DNA of 64,000 nucleotides from Apostichopus japonicus (taxonomy: Eukaryota > Echinodermata > Holothuroidea > Aspidochirotida > Stichopodidae), in assembly GCF_037975245.1 (NCBI RefSeq), contig NC_092579.1, positions 21,522,666 through 21,586,665 of the forward strand, in the 5' to 3' direction. The translations under genes were made by a program, and so were the position numbers. The notes beneath the pieces were generated by a model, which saw nothing but the letters and a program-made list of their open reading frames with translations, had not been told where the DNA came from and did no database searches. This document shows, piece by piece, positions 49,441-62,500 of the stretch. Each line of letters begins with the position of its first letter. The first letter of the stretch is position 1.

Positions 49441-52400
49441 ATGTCAAGTCTCACAGGGGTACGTTAATACCACAATGCGAATCAATATAGGATAGCCTAA
49501 GTGTCCCTACATTATGTATTGGTATACATAGGCCTAAGCTTTGTAGTGTAGGCTAACATAATGTGTAAGTGCCGGTTGTTTGTCATATTAAAGTTAAGCC
49601 TATGCCGGTGTTCAACTTGAACTTGTAGTAGTCTATGGTGTTAAATGGGTCATCCCTATGTTAATGTGGACATTTTGCTTGGTAATTTCATTTTAATTGA
49701 GTTGAAGCCCAGTGTTTGGCCAGCTCACGCTCAAGTTGTTGAAACTAGCCTAGGCCTAATGCCAATGGGAGTAATGTTCCAATTTATACTATAGACAAGG
49801 TCATGCTGTTTTTAAATAATCGTGTAAAATGCTCATGTCATTGTGTTATGCAGCGCTAATGTAACGTATCAGCAAGCTGATTATTTTTACTGAGGCATAG
49901 GCTACATTATTGCAGAGTTGACATGTACAACCCCAAAAATTTCTCTTTTACCCATGTGTTAGAAAAATGTTTCTGTGTTTATCTTGTTTAGCCTAGTTAG
50001 ATTTTGCTCTGTTTTGCCTCTTTTTCTCTTTAAAAATAGAAGCTCCTAAGTTTTTTTGGGATAGATAAATTGTAAATTTCACTATTTTGTGATTCAAGAC
50101 AAGTTAGGTTGGCACTGGGGAAAAATCACAGAAATGATTATTATAGTGGGTAGGCTGTACGCTTCTAGCCAGTAGTAGCCCCTGCCGAATTTGTCAACAT
50201 AACTCACATACTGACAGAACTAAAGTAAATTACTTTCTTTGTGGACTGTGGAGGTTGTAGTCACCAAAGGTTGAATTTGAAGTGTAAACAATCAATGTTA
50301 ACACAATAAGATGTCAAGATTCCAGGTAGTTTTTTGGTTTGCTAATTTGTAAAAATTTAATAAAATGTTTTAGACTTGTGTTTGACCACGTGCCAGTTAA
50401 CAGACACTTTTGCCAAATTTGCTTTGAAATATGCAATGTACCTTTCCTTCTTTGACTGTACAGAGTTCTAATGTGGAGAATCTCTCACCTCAAGTCTTAC
50501 GGCAAGTGGCTAAAGAAGTTGCTGCCCTAGCAAAGACTCCATTAGAAGGGATCAAAGTTTATCCAAATGAAGAAGATATAACTGACATTCAAGCATCTGT
50601 AGAAGGTCCAGGTAAGTATTTGAAACAGTATTTAACATCTAGCAATCAGGACTTGGATGTATTGTAAAATCTTGAAAAGGGGATAAAGTGAGGATGAGAG
50701 ATTTTTTGTAAAGTCACACATAACCTGATTACATAGATTGTATGGAAGCATTTTCATTGCTTCATATACAATACATGTTGTCTACAGAGATAGAAAGATA
50801 AGTTGAACTGTTGCAACTGCAGTGTTTTAGTAGCACAAGTCAGAAAGATGGTAGTAGTCCCACATCATCTACTGTGGCACTTCATTCGCTGTAAATTTGG
50901 AACGGTCGTCTATTTGTCCAAGATGACCCAATTTTCAGGTTCGGACTAACCAAAGATCGGCTGCATAACGGACAGATAGTTGTGTAGTGTCAAATTCAGA
51001 TTGCATTGTGACTAAATACCTCCCAAATAAGGTAAATTAGCTGTACACTCTATGTCTATGGAGATACTGAAATCAAACATATAAAGTGGTAGGCAAGGCC
51101 TATGATCCACCAGAAGTGGAGTTTTTTTTTACTGGCCCAAAGCTGTGATTCTATTGCTACAGTATTTAGCAAATCTATATATCCATCCTACAGTGTGGTT
51201 AGAGGGGCAACCAGATAAATGTCCTAAAAAATTGCCCTGCCAACATGTGACCCATCTGTCCAATGCTCGCAAACTTGTCACATACAAAACATGCACAAAG
51301 AGTCAAGTCCTCACCCACATTTCTGGTCACCACCACCGAACTTAGGCGTCCTTCTGAAGTTAACATCATAATTTGCATGCTTTTTCTCATAGCTGGTACC
51401 CCATATGCTGGTGGATACTTCAAGGTCAGACTGGTTCTTGGAAAGGACTTCCCCAGGGTACCTCCCAAAGGATATTTTCTCACAAAGGTTTTTCATCCAA
51501 ATGTAGCAGCGAATGGCGAGATATGTGTCAATACCTTGAAGAGAGATTGGAAGTCGGATATGGGCCTTAAACAACTCCTTCTGGTGAGTAAATTGGAAGA
51601 TTTACAGACTTTAACAAATAGAAATTTACTAGAATAGTTCAAGCACAATCTATCGATAAATTAACTTCTGCCTGTACACCGATGAAATCTGAGGAAATGC
51701 TCTGGCAAGTACTGAATTCAATTTCTTTTAACCAGTTCAAAACGTTGATACGTGTATTTGAAAGTTTTCCACTAAAAGACGAACGGATGAACTCGAAGTA
51801 AACAGTGTGTGATTTCATACTTGGACTTTGACAATAAAGTATTTTCGTGACGTGTTTTAGTGACATTGGTCTTGAAAATTGGAATTTGATTTTATTTAAA
51901 AGCCTAGGAACCATTTGAATGGAAATATGGCAGATACAAAAGAGATTACAGTGCAGTGGGTCCTCAGATTAGACATGTTTACAGAGGACGTGTCAGAGTT
52001 AGACAGAAACTAGCAGAACTTTGTGAGAAATGGTCAAGCGAACTTGAAGTAACTTTGTTTCTTTTCGTCAATTTAAAGGTTCAATTTTGCATGGAATATT
52101 GAAGTACACTCTTAGACCCTTTTCTTATACGAAAATTGATGTAGGTTTGATCCTTGTTTCCATTTTTTTTTAATCTTTCTATCCTGCAGACCATCAAGTG
52201 TTTGCTGATTTATCCAAACCCGGAGTCAGCGTTAAATGAAGAGGCTGGCAAGCTTTTATTAGAACAATATGAGGACTATTTCACAAGAGCGAAAATGATG
52301 ACGAAAATCCATGCAATGTCCGGCAAGACGAATAAAGAATCCCGCTGCTCGGATCCCTGCAGTTCGATGGCAGGATCAAATAGCCTAGGCGCAGGATCAA

Positions 52401-52480
52401 AGAAACACGCAGGCGAAAAGAAACTCTCTGCCGTCGATAAAAGGAAAAAAGACAAAAAGAAGAATTTGAAAAGATTATGA
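49441..52480 (+). CDS. UBE2S: Ubiquitin-conjugating enzyme E2 S (four exons, complete)
   Basis: UBE2S is the E2 that extends K11-linked ubiquitin chains on anaphase-promoting complex substrates in mitosis. Exons 49441-49458, 50464-50611, 51393-51583 and 52190-52480 (TGA) have GT/AG borders and matching phases and give 215 residues, against 222 in human. The UBC fold is evident: [49 protein letters not shown] (HPN 90-92), then [12 protein letters not shown] with catalytic Cys100 (codon 51524-51526). Cys100 corresponds to human Cys95 plus a 5-residue longer N terminus. [16 protein letters not shown] closes the core. The Lys/Ser-rich tail ends KNLKRL, matching the family's Leu-Arg C terminus that docks on the complex. 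Exon 1 (MSSLTG) is only 18 coding nt and rests on its ATG, GTACGT donor and phase, so the start is less certain than the rest. No canonical AATAAA is close to the stop. Confidence 0.95.
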
Positions 52481-53725
52481 TAACCTTTTTTAAGCTTAAA
52501 TTAATAATTATGAATGAAGATTTTTTTTTTTTTACATATATATAATACATGAAATATGTATGGTTTATTTGTGAAATTTTGTGGAAAAGGTTTCTCGCTC
52601 AATATTCATAGCTCACAACTCTTGTTGTTGGTCAATTGTGGTCGTGTTACAAAAGGGTGACTTCAAGCAGAATTTTTGCTGTGATATGGATATGTCATAT
52701 TCCGAGAAATAGACAAATTTGAGTGCTAGATATGTTCTTTGAGCTATTTCTAGTTTTCAAACTGTATTCCTCTTAAAAGATGCTTAATCTCTGGGATGCT
52801 CTATTGAATCTAAACTAATGATGACATCAATGTCTCCTTAGTGTTAGTACATTGTTTTATAAATTGTAATCATTCAACCAAAACATGTAATAATGTTAAA
52901 ACTTTCTATAAACTACAGAGCACCCCAGGAATGGCTTACAGCTCCCATCTTGTCCTTGACAAATTTGTAATATTTAGTTAAACATGTTATTTGAGGGCGA
53001 TGAAGATCTAATGTTCTGTTATTGAGATTTTTGTCGCATCTGAGGAACTGATCATATTGTCTGCGCGTTAGAATGAGTAGTTTAGCCGCTTTAATTGATG
53101 GCCCTCAGAAAATTAAAGGGTCGTCTTCACAAAGATAGGCTAACTATTGGTAGCCTAATATTAGGTCATGATTATAGAGTGTGTAGGCTTCATAGTTAAC
53201 ACCCAAAGAGGTGTTCTTGTCTAACTCTTGCAAGAGTCGGGAATTAATTAACGAAGCAATCAATCATCAATATGTAGCTTTAATAAAATACGAATATTCC
53301 GTTGGCTTAAATTAATTGCTCAACAAATAGGCTGGAAATTTTCTGCAACTTTTAGGTCAATACCACAATCCTCTACGTACATAGTATTTTGTTTGTATGA
53401 ATTTTTTAAAGTTCGTGAATGAAATGCATCTGGCAACAGTAACATTGAATGATATCGTCACAGCAATTCAGCCTAAATATCTAACGCACTTATTAACAGA
53501 GGATAATAGTACCAATTTAATAAAACATTATGAAATTCCACATACAGAGAACAACAACAGCTAAGCAAATTTTCCAAATGTACTATCACATTTCAATGAT
53601 AAATCAACAAGAAGATAGTTATTGGACAGTAAAGCCTTTGAACAATCATACTGGTGATGACATCAAAGATCAGCTGCTGTGTTCCACTCTCTGGCAGAAT
53701 CAAGGACTTAGTGGGTCGAAAAATA
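52481..53725. other. UBE2S 3' flank / intergenic, no gene recognised
   Basis: AT-rich sequence with no recognisable exon. It contains one member of a dispersed repeat pair (53039-53125), listed separately. Confidence 0.6.
53039..53125 (+). repeat. Dispersed repeat, copy 1
   Basis: Shares TGAGGAACTGA, TTAGCCGCTTTAATTGATG and TTAAAGGGTC with 63832-63921 in the same orientation. Copies are clearly related but diverged. The family is unknown to me. Confidence 0.7.
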
Positions 53726-54385
53726 GATTACATTCAATGAACAGTATCTTAAGATAGTAAGAAGATATTGAGATGGCATTTTCAGCTAACAGTGTGGAAT
53801 ATTTGGTTTCTTAAAAATGAATGTTACATTGTTAGTCAGATACATTCAATCAATCGTATCATAAGATAGCAACAGGATATTGAGATGGCATTTTCAGCTA
53901 ACAGTGTGGAATATTTTGTTATATAAAATAAATGTTACATTGTGAGCCAGATACATTCAATCAATCGTATCATAAGATAGTAACAAAATATTGAGATGGC
54001 ATTTTCAGCTAATAGTGTGGAATATTTTGTTATTTAAAATAAATGTAACATTGTCTGCCTGATACATTCAATCAACAGTATCTTAAGAGAGCAACAACAT
54101 ATTTAGATGGCATTTTCAGCTTACAGAGTGAAATATTTTGTTATTTCAAATAAATGTTACATTGTCTGCCAGATACATTCAATCAACAGTATCATAAGAT
54201 AGTAACAAGATATTGAGATGGCATTTTCAGCTAACAGAGTGAAATATTTTGTTATTTCAAATAAATGTTACATAGTCTGCCAGATACATTCAATCAATCG
54301 TATCTTAAGATAGCAACAAGATATTGAGATGGCATTTTCAGCTAACAGTGTGAAATATTTTGTTACTTAAAATACATTATCTGCC
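53726..54385. repeat. 111-bp satellite-like tandem array, six copies
   Basis: The core GAGATGGCATTTTCAGCTAA recurs near 53771, 53883, 53994, 54105, 54216 and 54327, spaced 111-112 bp. Each unit also has ATACATTCAATCAA, TCATAAGATAG and TGTTATT(T/A)AAAATAAATG segments. It is non-coding. Confidence 0.93.
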
Positions 54386-56441
54386 ACCAGTTTATCCTCT
54401 TATATCAATGCAATGTCCACCCCTATTGAATGAAGGTGGTGATAAAGAAGTGCTCAAGAGTATTTGCCAAAGGGTACCATTCAAATCAAACATGTGATAT
54501 ATTTTAGCTATGTCATGGTTAATATGAATTTTATATAAGTATGCTTCAGTTTTCAATACAGCTCGGCTGATGATTTTCACCTGTAAATTCAGACATAAAC
54601 CCTTGCTGCTTTCTGCGGTAATGTGATAACGAACCACGTTATGCAAGAGAGGAAATTTTGTTCGGTGTATTAGGAGCAAAATATAAAATTTAATAAATAA
54701 TTCATGATTTAAAGGATGAAAAATATATATGCAAAACAGGAGAAATCTATATAAACAAACCAACATGAAATTTCTGTCTTGTGAAATGGTCCAAATTTTC
54801 ACTGCTTGATCGTATTAATTTGAAGACTAAAGTAAACTTTGATTGATATAAAATGTCTTGTGTATTTCAAAATCAGTATTTGTAGAAATGGTTTGTTTGT
54901 TATTCAACACAGAAGAGATGTTCTGATGTATATAATCTCCTAATTGTACCACCAGGAGACTGTTACAGTGTGTGCGTTTAATGGTTGACAACCAATCAGA
55001 ATCAAATATTTAAAATATGCCGTCTCATCTGACTTTATGGATACTAATAACATACTGGCTGACAGGCTGTTCTTGGTTTATAAATCAATTATGTTGTGTA
55101 TGTCGACATAATGAAAGTATTCACTTAATGGTCAGTTATGAAACACACATTAATATATATCTACAAAATTAAAAATCACAACAGAATTGCTAACAATTAA
55201 AATAAAACGTGTTTATTTGGTAACTTTGGAAGCTGTAAAATAGCAGGGTTTTGACAAGTTATAGATGAGTTGTCTTCTTTTAAGCCTCATAACTAATTTG
55301 TCTATTTCGGACAATGCAATGTCTTTCCCTTTTATTATTATTTGGGAGGGGGCATGGGGGGGGGGTTTGTGTCATTAGTAAGGGTGTATAACACCTGCCT
55401 GAATAGATACCTTATTCAGATAGCATTGTTTGTTTGTTTGTAATGGTTCATACAGATTTATTCTGGACTATGCTGGTCACTCATCCTCCTTTGACCTGGA
55501 TGGTACAACCAATAATTCTGGTTTGATCGTGAATCGAAAAGCAGAGACTCAAAGAATTTGTGCAGAATTATCAAATATTGATAGGTTTTCAATGTTACCC
55601 CATCATTTCTATTACTAGAATACCCAAAATTGTTACAATTCTCCATTTTTTTTCCATCTTTGAACCTGGTCATTGGCAGAACATCAAAAGTTTGGTTTGC
55701 TTTCTCTAAATTGCAGGGCCTTCATGCAATGGTTCTAATTTGTTTGTCCTCTGTTTCGCCTGTTTGTATTAATACTCATTGGCAAAGCATAATTAGTGTT
55801 TTATATACCTAAAGTTCAAGATTTTTGTTTTTTATACACATGTACCTTTGTATTAAAGGAGAAGTAAACCTGTGATAATGTTATCTTTAACCTCCAAGGG
55901 GATAGAAAAACTTGTGACGCAGAAACGTAAGAAAAATCTTTCCCATGTGGCCATTCTGTCTCATGTCCTATTGCCATTAGAAGATGAAGCATTTTACTCT
56001 CTTTTTTCGTGTTCTCGCGTTCTTTTTCTGTTGGTTTCTGTTTTGTTTTTCTGCCTTTACTATTTTCAAAGTGAATGCCACTAGTTTATTAAATTAAAAC
56101 CATGCCAATGTTAGGTCATATTTTTGTTTTCTTCATTTTGATAAAAGTTTAGTATTTGAGAATCAGCATTAATTAGCAAAAAAACGGCTTGTAATCGAGG
56201 AAAGAGAGCTACATGCTTTAAGCAAAGAAAGATGTAAAAAAACCTTCAAACACAAGTTTGAAGGTCATAATGATGATGTCATAAGTAAGACTTGCTGAAG
56301 TCCTTCTTGTCATAAAACAATGATATCTCTCCTCCAAATGAAATGAGAAATGTTTTTAGCTGAAGTGTAGAGGGCAATTTTTTTCATGACAAATATTTTG
56401 TATGATATCGACCAATGATGACAGTTGGGTTTTCTTCTCAT
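54386..56441. other. Intergenic stretch, nothing recognised
   Basis: No exon with recognisable homology on either strand. There is a G-rich tract near 55350. The short open frames (for example around 55430-55618) lack splice context or known domains. Confidence 0.55.
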
Positions 56442-56445
56442 TTAA

Positions 56446-57061
56446 AGCAGCATTTTGCGTTGGGTCGCTTTTTTCCACTTTTTTAACATGTGCATCGATT
56501 TTTTTACATGTATCAATCATAAAACAGCAATCTAAGATACCATCCAAGTTTCACCCTGCCAAGAGCGTTAATTAGCGAGTAATTAACGATTTATGTCGAT
56601 AAATGAGAAGAGTGTCCTCGACAAATTTCACAGTTAAAATTAATCGTATACAATTCCGCCAAACCCACTAGTTTGAATTCAACCAATCAGAGATGCAGGT
56701 TTAGTTATGAGCCGTTGCTAAAAATAGATTCAAGACTTCGCGTTGGTTGTACCAGGGAGTTGTTATGCAACTCCCTGGTACAACTGCCATATAGACTGTA
56801 CACAAATCAAGCGTGGTGTTATATTACGTATCTGTCAATGACGTTCGTAGTGTTTAAATATTCATATTATGGGCGAGGTTTATTGGGTTCCCAACGAAAA
56901 ATATCTTGGAGAACAACAAAGTTGAAAGTTGCAAATTTTTCGACTTTTATGCCACCATTTGAAGTAAAATATAAATAGATTAGCTAGTTTTGTATGTCGT
57001 TATGGCAAAGTGGAATCAGTGAGGTTGAGAAAAATCATAGAAAAGGACGCAAAATGCTGCT
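56446..57061. mobile_element. TTAA-flanked TIR element (MITE), 616 bp
   Basis: Perfect terminal inverted repeats AGCAGCATTTTGCGT / ACGCAAAATGCTGCT are directly flanked by TTAA at 56442-56445 and 57062-57065. Element plus TTAA gives 19-bp perfect ends. No transposase frame is present. The TTAA site suggests piggyBac-type mobilisation, but TIR composition alone cannot assign the superfamily. It contains a perfect 17-bp hairpin at 56746-56784. Confidence 0.82.
56746..56784. repeat. Perfect 17-bp hairpin inside the TTAA element
   Basis: GTTGTACCAGGGAGTTG, a 5-nt spacer (TTATG), then its exact reverse complement. It sits near the middle of the 616-bp element. Confidence 0.9.
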
Positions 57062-57934
57062 TTAATAAAATGATCTCCTTCTGACAACTGTCTGTGAATG
57101 TACACGTGCAGAGGAGGCTTGACTAGAAGGATAGGGGGGGGGGGTGTAGGGCCTCTAGTAGTTTAGATGGTCTAGGTAGGTATAGCATGAAGGGGGTCCA
57201 TGGGAAAAAAATTTTGGATAAAGAATAGTGTATTGGTATTTTCATAATATATTCTTAGAAACAATGAACGGTGCAAAATGGGGATCCCGTTGACATAATT
57301 TTACCTGGGACCAAATCTGGCACTCGAGGGCTTTTTGGCATGCAAACTTGAATGTTGTTTCACTTAGGGAAACATTCATTATCAATATGTCACATGACCA
57401 ACTTTAAAGAGCAGCAGGGGGTGTGTTCTTGCATCTCACCTCCTTATAACTGAATATTCATAACTTTAAGATGTCTTAAATCCTATCAGTTGAAGCTACC
57501 AGAGCTGGGGTATGGGAGTTAAAAGGAGAAAAAGATTAGTTATTGATTTTAAGTTGTGACAGGTTTAATTAAGTGACTGACTTTTTTTTTTCTTTAGTCA
57601 GTATCATATGTTAAACATTAACATTATGTCAAATAAAACTGACAGAAAAAGAAAATATTTTCTCGGTTTCCTCCACTTCTCAGCATTTAATCTGGTATTT
57701 GGAGATGGGGGGGGGGGAGGGGTGGTGAGGAAGAGGCGAAATAGTTATGGTGCTGTGAGTTTGCACCAGTGCTGGACTTAGAACTTGTTATGTGAAGTAA
57801 CACACTTTTCTTCCAGTAGATCCTCATCGGATCAAGACTCCATATAACCGTGGCCTTTTGTGTTTTGGGGTTTTGATGATAATTGTAACCTTTGCGTTCA
57901 TGATGGCGTATGTGTGTGCTTTTGTGAGGCCCAG

Positions 57935-58396
57935 CTTGTAAACACGATATCTCAAGAAGGGAATGTCTGACCAATTTCATATTTAGTGTGTAGAAGTAAC
58001 ACAAGTGAGTATAAGAATGGTATTGCTTTTGGTTGAGGTTAAATGTCATTTGGGGTCACCAGGGGTCAGAATGTGAAAACCTTGGGAAGTTTCGGCAAAC
58101 CTCATATTCAAAGTGTAGAAGTACCACATTGAGTACAAGAAGCTTATTGCTTTTGGTGGAGGTCATTTGGGGTCATCAGAGGTCAAATTGTATAAACCTT
58201 GTAACACGATATCTTCATATGGAAGCTTGGGCAGACCTGATATTTAGTGTGTAGTACCCCATAGACTCACTAGAGTACCAGACGCCCATTGTTTTTGGTG
58301 AAGGTCACTAGTGGTCAAACTGTGAAAATCTTGTAATACGATATCTCAAGAAGTGAAGCTTGGGCAGATCTCATATTTGGTCTGTACATTACGTCA
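57935..58396. repeat. Diverged tandem repeat, about 3.5 units of 115-145 bp
   Basis: Each unit follows the order CTTGTAA(A)CACGATATCT, a CATATTTAGTGTGTAG-like segment, a TATTGCTTTTGGT(T/G)GAGG-like segment and a GGGTCA(C/T)CAG(G/A)GGTCA-like segment. Units begin near 57935, 58081, 58198 and 58330. It is non-coding and the copies are well diverged. Confidence 0.8.
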
Positions 58397-59595
58397 TATT
58401 CATGAAGAAAACTGCTAATTGGGCATGCATCATCGAAACCACAATGCGCTTTTGCATTTTGGTTTTCAGGCAATTGGTGGTTTACTGCTGTGCTTTCCAC
58501 ACTTCAAGGGAGCATTTACAGGTATCACCAATCCAAACATTAGAATCAGAAAATCTGTCAAACGACCCTTATCAAACCATGTTGGACAGTTACCATGTGA
58601 TAATGATAAATAGTGTCCGTTCAAGAAATAATGAGATAACGAGATGGATATATCCCATACTGGTATAATTCTGTATATGGTATCTAAGGAACATAACAAC
58701 AGTCCTGTATTATATCAAGTTATCAGTCAAAGAGAAATACAACAAACATTTTAAACAAGCATTTGCATCATAACCAACAAATGACTAGAAATAATGATTT
58801 TTATCCTCGCCCTACCCCATCTCCAAACCCCCCCCCCCCCCACCTCGCACTCCAATCAGAGAAAAACTTTCATTACGACTTATAATAGGGTTTGACATCA
58901 CGAGCGTCTGCTGCAGTCCTGTGATTGACCTGTATAAGTACCTATGACGAGACTAACGATTACCTATAAGGCTACACAAATCATTATCCATCGATTAATC
59001 TATTGCGCAAGTTTTCATGTCTGTCCCTAAAATCAGTGATTGGTAGTTGCGGGTAAAGCACAATGCCAATCAGTTTCCAACTCTTACAGAACCAAGGAGG
59101 GTAAAGTACTACATTTTTTGCAAGGTAAACCAGGTTAAAGAACAGTAGAAAATCCATTAGCAGATCCAATACAATTGAGAACAAAAATACAAAGGAAATA
59201 TGAAAAAAGGCCGGGTAAAACACCACCCTCGTCTGATCCCACCCAATCCCATATTTAAACATGTACCCCTTCTCACTCTCCGAATGAGAGAGATAAACGA
59301 GAATGACTATTGACGCCAATTGAATTGCCAAGTGTTCTATGCATGATGAAGTATATATTCCACACATATTCATGTTATATTTACAATATATCAGCCTGCC
59401 TCAACTTTCGAGACTGCCATGGGAAGGATCAGCTAGGTGTTGCTACCGTTAGGTGTTGCTACCAATAAAACCCTTTGTGACGTATACAATACAATACAAG
59501 AAAAACATAGATATAAAGCCTTCTCCAGAGGAGGTAACCTAACTATCGGGTATGAGATATTTGCTACCAAAAAACCTCGCCAAAAGCAGGTTAAC
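58397..59595. other. Intergenic / probable 3' flank of the hemopexin gene
   Basis: The stop of the minus-strand hemopexin gene is at its right edge, so its 3' untranslated region should run leftward into this stretch. A poly-C tract lies near 58828-58841. A 129-codon hydrophobic open frame on the minus strand (58984-59373) has no domain I recognise and is more likely untranslated sequence. Confidence 0.5.
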
Positions 59596-62500
59596 CTAGC
59601 AGTCGGGTATTCGGTATTTACTGCTCAGTAGCTTGGATTTGGATGACACGCTGCGGTTATCGTCAGCAATGGTGAAGTACTTCTTGCTGAACACGATGTG
59701 GAGAGTACCTTTCAAGAAAATTCATTCGAAAGAAATTTAATAAGATAGGAAGTTTCTGAGAAGGTGTTACGATCAACAATAGATATGAAACTGACATCAA
59801 TACCAAACATATTCCTTTTTTTTAGTTGTTGTTGTTGTTGTATTGTACAGTTATTGTCTTCACAAGAGGAAAGAAAAGTCCCCTAACAACGAGACTGTAG
59901 CCATAGTGATCATGTTTACATACATAGAGTTGACACCGTCTGTTTTTATTCACGTCTCGTGGTTTAATTTACATTTTTCTAGGTTATATGTAACTAAATG
60001 ACTAAAAGGATGTATAGAGTTACGAAACTTTTATTATATAATATTCCCTGTCGTTATCATAATACGGTTAACTATTTCACAACCTATTAAATGACAAAAG
60101 AACTATTCGACGAAAACGAGATTCGAACCGGTGACTTCATGATGGTTACACGTCACGGTCCTGTGCTCTACATGCTGACGGGAGGATTTCTAAATGGGGA
60201 TACATCCCGAGGTCCATTAGGGGGCTCGTAATATATGACATGATGAGTAATGTGTGTATGTCTCATTTTCATGATATACTGGTACTTTACGAAATATGAA
60301 GATTTCAAAAAGAAGGGCCCTGTGACTTGTAACTGTTCGCGGGGTCTAACCAGGCTGTTGACGCCATTTTAAACGTAATAAAACAAAATTAGTACCCATG
60401 ACCCAACATGAAAACGAAGAAAAGTGAGTCAAAGGGAGTTTCATTAATTAATTCATTTATGAATTATTAATTTAATTTATCAATTAATTATGTATTCATT
60501 TATTTATTAATTACCTTCACCATCAATAAAGGCTCCAGATGGATCACTTCTAAGCCCTGGAAAAACGTCAGCGAGTAACTTCGGGTAACCGTTATCCAAC
60601 CTTTCTTTCGATTCGTCGTAGCGCCAAACCTTATCTCCTTTCATGAAATACGTTTTACCGGCGTTTCCTTGGTCGGTGCGATGATAGGCCGCCTTGAAGT
60701 TTTTCGGTAAATTTAGTGATTGCAGAGTTTTTGGATAGCCGGACAGAAGAGTTTTACCCGAATAGATGTAAATCTTACTTCCTAAACAGAAAGAAAGACG
60801 AGGGAACAAGGAATACTGTTGTTGAAAAACTCCCCGAAGTAGTCGCAAAGAAGTCGAACGTTCAATTTCCCCTTAAATTCCAATGGTATGGTGTCCGAGA
60901 TCCTTCCAACGACAATCGATCTTAATTTTAATTAGCGCCATCTCTTAGATTAATTTTGATTAGCGCCATCTCTGAGACGGGGTTACATTAAACGGTGACA
61001 TACTCTTATTAGAGTCTTTATCAGTCCGCCCAAATGTCAGGAAAAGTGCATGTTGAAAAGTATGAATGGAAGTACATGTGGTTCAAAATTGGTTCAATTG
61101 AGGCAATTTTAGACCCCTAAGGGCCTCCCATGTAGGAGCAGCGTACGAATATTGTTTACTACTGAGTGAAGAGGTTTGTTTACAAGTGACGAAATCTTCA
61201 AGCTCTGATAGCAAAAAAACTGCATGGTTATGATACGGGAAACTGATGGCGCGTTCAATTTGTCCAAGGAGTCAACCATTATACACAGTTAATGCAGGGG
61301 CACTGTGTGCAAGTAAGTGCCATTGACAAATATCAGCGTAGAATTTAAACTTTCAAAGGCCTTAGTGTTACACATCTATTATAAACTATTATTCAATTTA
61401 CCAAATTAGATCGGTTTATGTTTTGTTCTGTTATCGTAGCGTGTCTTTCTCCAGGCATCTATTACGTTTTTTTTTTACATCCCGTATCATTTGAATCGGG
61501 AAGACTATACTACACCCGTATTTATCATGATTTCCCGTATACGAAATATAGAAAACCATACAGATATATTCGTGACAAACAAGCTTTTGCTGTATCCCCT
61601 GTGAGTTATATGTCATACCTATAACAAATGAAACAAATTCCACAGCGCTTGGTTTAGACATGAAGTTTTAAAAAAAAATGGTGAAATTGTCACTTTTTGC
61701 TTCAGAACAGTGAGTAATTACGCTATAACAATAATTGGGTAAACGTTTTTTTTTTTGACATAATGTACAATTAATAATGTTCTTACACCAAGATGTATTT
61801 TGATGAATATTATATCTCTTTTAGTTATAGAAGTCCTCCTTATCAAAGTCATTCTCACCTTTCACAAACCCGACGTTCCCATTGGCATACGCAAACGCCC
61901 CTGATGGTGACTTTGGAAGTTTCTTGAAGTACTTTCTGGCCTTTTCACCGTTACGATCAGAGAGTAGCCTGCCATTAGCTCGGAACCGCCATAGCTGAGA
62001 CCCCTAGTGAGAATAGAAAGGGCCTCCGTGTTACACCCCCTTTGATGATCATTATGCCTGACCAGATGCGGGATACAGCCCGGGGCCCAGGGTTAGGGAG
62101 GTGGGCATGGCAAATATTGGATAACATTAATGTAAATTTCATTTTTAACCGTTGTAGGCTTGTCTTGTATGGGACACTCCCTGTTTAACACAGTTTTAAA
62201 CAAATACACAAATTCACTACGAGAGGTTGAACGAAACTCTAGTACATAAGCAAATGATGTAGGCATGTACACGTCACTTGTTTATATGTGAAACTTCTGC
62301 TTTTATAGTTCAAGAAGGAATTTAAGCCGTGTTTATAATCGCACGGTCTTGATGCGACAGGATTAGCGTTAAGTGAGTGTGTTCAAAACGTAACCTTGCC
62401 AAAAATTTATTGCCCGTGTTTTCTCTCCGCAACCGTGTGTAACCGTGAATATGAATATATGGGTCGAAAATACATCAATACGTTAGTCAGTGTAAATTTG

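Noticed and set aside
60113-60186. Possible minus-strand tRNA-Thr (TGT) gene
   Set aside because: D-arm and B-box motifs are present, but acceptor strands do not pair; more likely a pseudogene or SINE head.
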